Shown here one piece after another: positions 42,464 through 47,661 of a stretch of DNA of 47,661 nucleotides. Within the stretch, counting starts at the first letter, position 1; every line of letters starts with the position of its first letter. A program made the translations under genes and the position numbers. This DNA is from Gemmatimonadota bacterium (lineage in GTDB: Bacteria > Gemmatimonadota > Gemmatimonadetes > Longimicrobiales > Gaopeijiaceae). The notes beneath the pieces are model-generated. The model saw nothing but the letters and a program-made list of their open reading frames with translations. It had not been told where the DNA came from and searched no databases. The stretch lies in assembly GCA_016209885.1 (NCBI GenBank), contig JACQVF010000013.1, positions 1 to 47,661 on the forward strand. Direction: 5' to 3'.

Positions 42464-42673
42464 CTAGCCGTGATGGTGGCCGATGGCCGTCCCGCCCCCG
42501 CCGCCCGACCCCTTGAGGTACTTCTCGGGATCCTTGGCGAACGCGGCTTCGCACCCGGGCGCGCAGAAGTAGTAGGTCTTTCCCTCGTACTCGTGGGTTG
42601 CCGCCGCCTTCTTCCGGTCCACGTCCATGCCGCAGACGGGATCGCGCTCCTTCTTCTTCGACCAGAACGGCAT
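42464..42673 (-). CDS. YHS-domain protein with His tail
   Basis: A 69-residue protein. After MPFWSKKK comes a YHS domain: RDPVCGMDVDRKKAAATHEYEGKTYYFC with CAPGCEAAFAKDPEKYL, the classic DPVCGM and YYFC pattern. The end is a Gly-rich stretch and GHHHG. It binds a metal, probably copper or similar, by family knowledge. ATG 42673 is preceded by AGGAGG, which fixes the start. It is separated from citrate synthase by a strong terminator, so it has its own promoter. It is one of two YHS proteins in the window. Confidence 0.9.
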   Translation of the reverse strand: MPFWSKKKERDPVCGMDVDRKKAAATHEYEGKTYYFCAPGCEAAFAKDPEKYLKGSGGGGGTAIGHHHG

Positions 42674-42732
42674 CTTCGCCTCCTGCTTCCGAGAGTTCTC
42701 GGGCGCCGCTTCCGGCACAGGGTCGCGCCACG

Positions 42733-42768
42733 ATGAAGGCCGGGCCCGCGCACGGGCCCGGCCTTCAT
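42733..42768 (-). terminator. Strong hairpin terminator after citrate synthase
   Basis: ATGAAGGCCGGGCCCG and its exact complement form a 16-bp perfect stem with a 4-base loop (CGCA), 20 bases after the citrate synthase stop. It lacks a T tract, but the stem is very stable; it separates citrate synthase from the YHS gene. Confidence 0.85.
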
Positions 42769-42787
42769 CCCCAGCGGGGGGCACCCG

Positions 42788-44131
42788 TCAGCCCCGCGTC
42801 TTCATGGGAACGTAAGCGCGTTCGTCCTCCCCCATCCAGAGCTGCCGGGGACGGGCGATCTTCTGCTCCGAATCCCGGAGCAGCTCCTCCCACTGCGCCA
42901 GCCACCCCACCGTCCGCGGGATGGCGAAGAGCACCGGGAACATCTCCACGGGGAAGCCCATGGCCTGGTAGATGATCCCCGAGTAGAAGTCCACGTTGGG
43001 GTAGAGCTTGCGGGAGACGAAGAAGTCGTCTTCGAGCGCGATCCGCTCGAGCTCGAGCGCGATGTCGAGCAGCGGGTTCCGGCCCGTCACCTCGAAGACT
43101 TCGTACGCCGTGTGCTTGATGATCTTGGCCCGCGGATCGTACGACTTGTAGACCCGGTGGCCGAAGCCCATGAGGAGCGCCTCGCGCCGCTTCACCCGCT
43201 CGATGAAGCCCGGAATGTTCTTCACGTCGCCGATCTCGCGGAGCATCCGCAGCACCATCTCGTTCGCCCCGCCATGGAGCGGCCCGAAGAGGGCGGCCAT
43301 GGCGGCGGCCAGCGAGACGTAGGGATCGGCGTGCGAGCTGCCGACCACGCGCATCGTGCTGGTCGAGCAGTTCTGCTCGTGATCCACGTGCAGGATGAAG
43401 AGGATGTCCAGTGCCCGCGCCAGCACGGGACTCGGCTTGTAGTCCTCCCCGATCTTCCACAGCATGTTCACGAAATTCTTCGTGTACGGCAGCGAGTTGT
43501 CCGGATAGACGTAGGGAAGCCCGCGGTGATGGCGGTAGCACCATGCCGCCAGCGTGGGCATCTTGGCCACCAGCCGGATGATCTGGTGCCAGCGCGTCTC
43601 CGGGGACTCGATGTTCTTCGCCTCCTCGTAGTAGAACGTGGAGAGCGCCGCCACGGTGCTGATCATCATGCCCATGGCGTGGGCGTCGTAGCGGAACCCG
43701 TCCAGGAAGGTCCGGACGTTCTCGTGCACGAAGGTGTGGTGGGTGACGTCATCCGTGAACTGCTGGAGCTGCTCTTTCGTGGGCAGCTCGCCCCGAAGGA
43801 TCAGCCAGGCCACCTCGAGGAAGTTGCTCTTCTCCGCCAGCTCCTCGATGGGATAGCCCCGGTAGCGGAGGATCCCCTGGTCCCCGTCGATGTAGGTGAT
43901 CGTGCTCTTCGTGGACGCGGTGTTCTTGAAGGCCGGATCGTATAAGACGAGACCGAAGTCATCCCCGGAGACCTTGATCTGCCGGAGCTCCATGGCGTCG
44001 ATCGCCGCCTTGTCCTTCCCTACGATGAGCGGGATCGCATAGCTCTTCCCGGTCCGCCGGTCGGTCACGTCGATGAAGTTCTTCTCGGCCACCGCCGTCC
44101 CAACCTCGACCTTCGCCTCTTTCGCTTCCAT
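42788..44131 (-). CDS. gltA: Citrate synthase
   Basis: A 447-residue enzyme that condenses acetyl-CoA and oxaloacetate in the TCA cycle. Catalytic features are visible: His in ILHVDHEQNCSTS, His in GPLHGGANE, GFGHRVYKS for oxaloacetate/CoA contact, and Asp in PNVDFYSG. The length and N-terminal beta region (SGDDFGLVLYDPAF, TYIDGDQGILRYRGYPIEELAE) fit the longer, type II-like bacterial form. It is a single gene with a terminator after it and a 456-base gap before it. Function is confident; allosteric behaviour cannot be told. Confidence 0.97.
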   Translation of the reverse strand: MEAKEAKVEVGTAVAEKNFIDVTDRRTGKSYAIPLIVGKDKAAIDAMELRQIKVSGDDFGLVLYDPAFKNTASTKSTITYIDGDQGILRYRGYPIEELAEKSNFLEVAWLILRGELPTKEQLQQFTDDVTHHTFVHENVRTFLDGFRYDAHAMGMMISTVAALSTFYYEEAKNIESPETRWHQIIRLVAKMPTLAAWCYRHHRGLPYVYPDNSLPYTKNFVNMLWKIGEDYKPSPVLARALDILFILHVDHEQNCSTSTMRVVGSSHADPYVSLAAAMAALFGPLHGGANEMVLRMLREIGDVKNIPGFIERVKRREALLMGFGHRVYKSYDPRAKIIKHTAYEVFEVTGRNPLLDIALELERIALEDDFFVSRKLYPNVDFYSGIIYQAMGFPVEMFPVLFAIPRTVGWLAQWEELLRDSEQKIARPRQLWMGEDERAYVPMKTRG

Positions 44132-44591
44132 AGTCCCCTCGCTTGCCTCTGGCGTCGCGGGAGCCCGCGCCGCGCCCGGGTCCCCCTATAAGGCTCGGCG
44201 AAGACTCCCTCTCACGCTGCCCGGTCCAGCAGGCCGCTCGAGAAACCCTCGCGGGCCGATGGGGGACCGTATGACCCGCTCCGCTCGACGCTGCGCGCCG
44301 CCCCGCCCATTCCTCGCCTCCACCCTTCGGCGCTCCGCAAATCTTGCGTCCGGGTCATACGGCCGCCCTCCTTCCTCGACCGGTTCGCGGCGGGTTCTTC
44401 GCCGGCCGGTTAGTAGCCATGATTGTAGCAGGATCCGTGCCCACCCTTGACCCTATACCATGGTGCGCCCCTTATCCTGAAGTGCGGCCCCAGCAGTAGC
44501 TCTTCAGCGACCTGCTGACCGGAGGATCGATCGAGCGGCTGAGGCGCGGACGGGCGTCCCGATCCTCGAAGGACCTAAACCCGGAGGATGG
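44132..44591. other. Divergent region between citrate synthase and thioredoxin-like genes
   Basis: 460 bases with outward-reading neighbours. No gene or RNA is recognised. GGAGG at 44583-44587 serves the + strand gene. Promoters for both must lie here, but none stands out. Confidence 0.45.
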
Positions 44592-44864
44592 ATGGTGGCA
44601 GGGAAGCGAACGGTCGAGGTCTTCATCGCAGGCTGCGCCTGCTGCGACGAGGCCCTGGAGATGGTCCGGCAGATGGCGTGCCCTTCCTGCGAGGTGCGCG
44701 TGCTGGACATGCGGAACGAGGCGGCGGCGAGGCGCGCCAGCGAGCTGGGCGTGCGGTCGATTCCCGCCATAGCGGTGAACGGTGAGCTCGCGAGCTGTTG
44801 CGCGGCTCGGGGTCCGGACGCGCAGGCGCTTCGGCACGCCGGGATCGGTCGGCCGATCGTGTGA
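44592..44864 (+). CDS. Thioredoxin-like Cys-rich protein
   Basis: A 90-residue thioredoxin-fold protein. After KRTVEVFIAGC comes CACCDEAL, then CPSCEVRVLDMRN, and RSIPAIAVNGE with the cis-Pro. A further pair, SCCAARG, lies near the end. It has six Cys, far more than usual for a redoxin of this length, which suggests metal binding or an unusual disulfide set. Arsenate- or mercury-linked thioredoxin-like proteins are similar in style, but this is not proven. ATG 44592 follows GGAGG; ATG 44588 is an alternative out of frame. It is a single gene. Confidence 0.78.
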   Translation: MVAGKRTVEVFIAGCACCDEALEMVRQMACPSCEVRVLDMRNEAAARRASELGVRSIPAIAVNGELASCCAARGPDAQALRHAGIGRPIV

Positions 44865-45156
44865 GTCGCGGCGCCCGGTTCTCCGCTGAGCCCGGGTCCG
44901 CGATCGGCTTGCCGGATGGCCCCGGCGGCCGAGCGACAATGTGTCCCACCTGCGCGCGGACGGTGAGGCGAAACGACCGCAGCAGCGGGGGGCCTTTATC
45001 GCGAGGGTGGTGGGGCGGACTCGGTACCCGGGCGCGACGAGGCGACCTCGCGGCGTCCGTCGCGGGAGTTGTGCCGCGAGTCACGCGGGCCAGGCTCTCC
45101 GGCTGACTGCCGCTGGGCGGGAGCGGCCGCGTCCGTGCGTCGCGGGCAGCGGTCCG

Positions 45157-46152
45157 TCAGGTGCTCCGGCGGTACCAGACCTCGGGGTTGATGAGAGTCG
45201 GTGGCCGTCGTCCGTCCAGTGCCGCGATGAGGTTTTGCACGGCGAGGAAGCCCATGGCGTTCCGGGTCTCGACGGTGGCACTGCCCAGGTGGGGGATGAC
45301 CACCACGTTGTCGAGATCCAGGAGGTCGGGGTGGACCTCGGGCTCGTTCTCGAACACATCGAGCCCGGCGGCAAAGATATCCCCGGCGCGGAGCGCGGCT
45401 GCGAGGGCTGCTTCGTCGACCACAGGTCCGCGAGACGTGTTCACGAGGACGGCGGTCGGCTTCATTCGCCTGAACTGCTCGGCACCGAACAGGTGCCGGG
45501 TCCGGGGCGTGAGGGCTACGTGGATGGAGATGAAGTCGGCCTCGGCGAGAAGCTCGTCGAAGGTCCGGAAGTCGGCGGAGAGCTCGCGCTCGACATCTTC
45601 GGGGGCGCGCGTTACGTCGTGGTACATCACCCGCATTCCGAACCCGTGGGCGCGGCGCGCGACGGCTCTCCCGATGCGGCCGAAACCCACGATCCCCAGC
45701 GTCTTGTGGTGGATGTCCTGGCCGAGCATCATCTCCGGCCCCCAGATCCAGGGCGTCCGGGCGCGGAGGAGGCGGTCGCCCTCGGCGATGCGGCGGGCCG
45801 CGGCCGTGAGCAGCGTCCAGGCGAGGTCGGCGGTGGTCTCCGTGAGCACCTCCGGGGTGTTGGAGGCCAGAACGCCACGGCGGGTGCACTCCACCACGTC
45901 GATGTTGTCGAAGCCGACGGCGTAGTTGGCCACGATCCGCAGGTCTCGCCCGGCGTCCAGGAACTCGGCGTCGACCTTCTCGGTGAGCAGCGTGATCGCG
46001 CCGAGCTTGCCGGGCAGTCGGCGGAGCAGCTCGTTCCTGGGGATGGCGCCGTCCGCCTCCCACGCGTCCAACTGGCACCTGGCCTTGAGCGCCTCCATGA
46101 CCACGGGAGGGAGTCTGCGCGTGACCAGGACCGGCCAGCGCTCTGCGCTCAC
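45157..46152 (-). CDS. D-2-hydroxyacid dehydrogenase (glyoxylate/hydroxypyruvate reductase type)
   Basis: A 331-residue NAD(P)-dependent oxidoreductase. The dinucleotide motif is GIVGFGRIGRAVA, the catalytic Arg is in VNTSRGPVVDE, the Glu in DVFENEPEV and the His in IPHLGSAT. The substrate-loop region ANYAVGFDNIDV is that of glyoxylate/hydroxypyruvate reductases and phosphoglycerate dehydrogenases. A C-terminal serine-regulatory domain is absent, so the former is more likely. The GTG start at 46152 overlaps the aminotransferase stop, so the two form an operon. Together they may interconvert an amino acid, its keto acid and a hydroxyacid. Confidence 0.9.
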   Translation of the reverse strand: MSAERWPVLVTRRLPPVVMEALKARCQLDAWEADGAIPRNELLRRLPGKLGAITLLTEKVDAEFLDAGRDLRIVANYAVGFDNIDVVECTRRGVLASNTPEVLTETTADLAWTLLTAAARRIAEGDRLLRARTPWIWGPEMMLGQDIHHKTLGIVGFGRIGRAVARRAHGFGMRVMYHDVTRAPEDVERELSADFRTFDELLAEADFISIHVALTPRTRHLFGAEQFRRMKPTAVLVNTSRGPVVDEAALAAALRAGDIFAAGLDVFENEPEVHPDLLDLDNVVVIPHLGSATVETRNAMGFLAVQNLIAALDGRRPPTLINPEVWYRRST

Positions 46153-47324
46153 GTGGTGAGCTCCGGCAGGGTGGCCGCAATGGCCTGGAGCGCGTCCCGG
46201 ATGTTCTCCACCGAGTTCGCGTACGAGAAGCGGAGGTAGCCGTCGCCGTAGCGCCCGAACGCCGTGCCGGAGAGGCAGGCGACGCCGGCGCGCTCCAGGA
46301 GATGCTCCTCGACCCGCTTCGCGGGGAGCCCGAGGTTCCTCACGCTGGGAAAGACGTAGAAGGCGCCTTGCGGCTCCTGGCAGCAAATCCCCGGAATGGC
46401 GTTCAGTCCCTCCACGATTGCGTCACGCCGGCGCCGGAACTCGTCGCGCATGCGCTCGACCGGCTCCCACGGCCCGGTCAGCGCGGCGATGGCGGCGTGC
46501 TGAGAGAAGGCCGAGGTACAGGACACCGAGTTGATCACCAGGCGGGTGACGGGCTCCACCACGGCCGGCGGGAACACGCCGAACCCGAGCCGCCACCCGG
46601 TCATGGCGAACGTCTTGGACCACCCGTCCAGCAGCACGGTTCTCTCGGCCATGCCGTCCACGTCCAGGATCGAGGCGTGCGGGCCGTCGTAGCGGATGGC
46701 CCAGTAGACCTCGTCCGAGAGGACCAGGAGGTCGTGCCGGAGGACGACCTCGGCGATGGCTTCGACGTCCTCTCGCGTCAGCGCGCTGCCGCACGGGTTG
46801 TGGGGCGAGCAGAGGATGAGGAGCCGCGTTCTCTGCGTGACCAGGGCGGCGAGCTCCTCCGGGTCCAGCCGGAAGCCGTTCTCCTCGCGGAGCGGGACCG
46901 GCACGGGGGTGGCGCCGCAGAAGGCCGCGATGGACGGGTACATGGGGAAGCCCGGGTCAGGGTAGAGAACCTCGTCGCCCTCCTGGCAGGTGGCTAGCAT
47001 GAGGTACCACATGATCGGCTTGGCCCCGGGTGTCACCACCACGCGGTCCGGCGTGGCGGTGAGGCGCCCGGTCCGGGCCAGGAACTCGACCACCGCCTCG
47101 CGGAGCCGGGGGATGCCCGGCGCGGGGACATAGTGGGTGTGGCCGTCCCGAAGCGCGGCGGCCGCAGCCTCCTTGATGTGGGCCGGCGTGTCGAAGTCGG
47201 GCTCGCCGATCTCCAGGTGGATCATCCTGCGGCCCCGGGCCTCGAGGGCCTTCGCCCGCGCCAGCACCTCGAAGGCCGACTCGGTGCCCAGCCGCCCCAT
47301 CCGCTCTGCCAATCTGATCTCCAT
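46149..47324 (-). CDS. PLP-dependent aminotransferase, class I/II
   Basis: A 391-residue enzyme of the aspartate/aromatic-type fold-I family. Features include GEPDFDTPAHI near the N-terminus, TPGAKPIMWYLMLA for PLP-phosphate contact, PHNPCGSALT, SDEVYWAIRYDG (the Asp pairing the pyridine N), and Lys in LDGWSKTFAMTGWRLGFG that forms the Schiff base. The Arg in LRFSYANS binds the substrate carboxylate. Substrate is uncertain; aspartate, alanine or aromatic acids are possible. ATG 47324 is preceded by GGAAGGGAGG and was preferred to a GTG-type start upstream. It is co-transcribed with the dehydrogenase. Confidence 0.93.
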   Translation of the reverse strand: MEIRLAERMGRLGTESAFEVLARAKALEARGRRMIHLEIGEPDFDTPAHIKEAAAAALRDGHTHYVPAPGIPRLREAVVEFLARTGRLTATPDRVVVTPGAKPIMWYLMLATCQEGDEVLYPDPGFPMYPSIAAFCGATPVPVPLREENGFRLDPEELAALVTQRTRLLILCSPHNPCGSALTREDVEAIAEVVLRHDLLVLSDEVYWAIRYDGPHASILDVDGMAERTVLLDGWSKTFAMTGWRLGFGVFPPAVVEPVTRLVINSVSCTSAFSQHAAIAALTGPWEPVERMRDEFRRRRDAIVEGLNAIPGICCQEPQGAFYVFPSVRNLGLPAKRVEEHLLERAGVACLSGTAFGRYGDGYLRFSYANSVENIRDALQAIAATLPELTT

Positions 47325-47661
47325 GGCCCCCTCCCTTCCGTAATCTAGGATGCAACGGGTGGGCCAGCGCAACGACAGGCGGTCTAGGGGCCAGGGGCGC
47401 CACCGGAGAGCGGCCGCGCGTCACGGGCCAGCCGCCGCTGACGTGGCCGACGGCCGCGGGCCAAACCGCCATGCCGGTGAACGTTCACCGCCCTCCGTGC
47501 AGCCTTCAGGGTAGAGGCCAACCCGACGAAACAGCGGGCGCTGCCCGCTCGCCGGAATCGCCAGGGGACCGTGGACCCCCTCCTGGCCAGGCTGCGGGTG
47601 GCGGAGGGAGCTGGGCCTCGCGTGGCCCACCTTCAGGGACAACGAGGTGGTGGATCTGATC
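47325..47661. other. Promoter region and possible cytochrome c-like fragment at the window end
   Basis: The first part is the aminotransferase promoter region. CGGTGAACGTTCACCG, a perfect 16-bp palindrome, lies at 47475-47490. From about 47540 the + strand reads, in one frame, LAGIARG, then RRELGLAWPTFRDNEVVDLI up to the window edge. The AWPTFxxNEVVDLI pattern is typical of the end of small c-type cytochromes. No CXXCH is visible upstream in that frame, so it is either a frameshifted gene or a coincidence. Confidence 0.3.

Overview
The window is high-GC DNA with dense, mostly co-directional genes. It appears to come from a Gram-negative, respiring, probably environmental or thermotolerant bacterium. 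Evidence for this includes an outer-membrane barrel with a C-terminal Phe, lipoprotein signal peptides, a ba3-type oxidase, many c-type cytochromes and several sigma-54 activators. Gemmatimonadota or a similar lineage is plausible, but I cannot prove taxonomy from sequence alone. I see no rRNA, tRNA, CRISPR array, transposase or phage gene.

Layout. (1) 1-3.3 kb: the tail of an unknown hydrolase, a ba3-type cytochrome oxidase operon including the easily missed subunit IIa, and a CBS-pair protein. (2) 3.5-11.2 kb: a stress and redox signalling block with an orphan NtrC-type activator, two tandem-domain universal stress proteins (one frameshifted), a four-helix membrane protein, a NarX/NarL-like two-component pair and a short-chain dehydrogenase. 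(3) 11.4-21.6 kb: a cytochrome b/Rieske quinol-oxidising complex whose genes are separated by Met/His-rich secreted proteins. This block also has a Spy-like protein, an orphan RnfE-RnfA pair with a four-cysteine NqrM-like peptide, a YHS protein, a deletion-scarred ABC-2 export operon and a small membrane protein. Six transcription units here carry the same 36-bp operator, TGAA-N6-TTCA-N7-TTCA-N7-TTCA, always in the same orientation to the gene. (4) 21.8-28.6 kb: a glutaredoxin-like protein, then a pseudo-receiver/porin/dihaem cytochrome operon behind a sigma-54-type promoter with three palindromes, and next to it a sensor kinase/NtrC pair whose membrane domain resembles RegB. (5) 29-31.4 kb: a GH57 glycosidase. 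(6) 31.5-42 kb: an 11-haem cytochrome c plus cytochrome b operon with a sigma-54-type promoter. It converges on an eight-gene operon encoding three GcvH-like proteins, a HybA/NrfD-type membrane oxidoreductase, a sensor kinase with c-type haem motifs, an NtrC-type activator and an archaemetzincin. (7) 42.4-47.7 kb: a YHS protein, citrate synthase, a thioredoxin-like protein, a hydroxyacid dehydrogenase and an aminotransferase.

How the parts may work together (inference): much of the window handles quinol and cytochrome electron flow. The 36-bp operator block looks like one undescribed regulon tying a bc-type complex, RnfAE and metal-binding secreted proteins to a single OmpR/PhoB-like regulator that lies outside the window. 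The 31-42 kb block looks like a self-regulated electron-transfer module in which a haem-c sensor kinase and its sigma-54 activator may control the 11-haem cytochrome. The main caveats are a frameshift in one stress protein and a fusion junction at about 19,488, either of which could be biological or an assembly or sequencing error.
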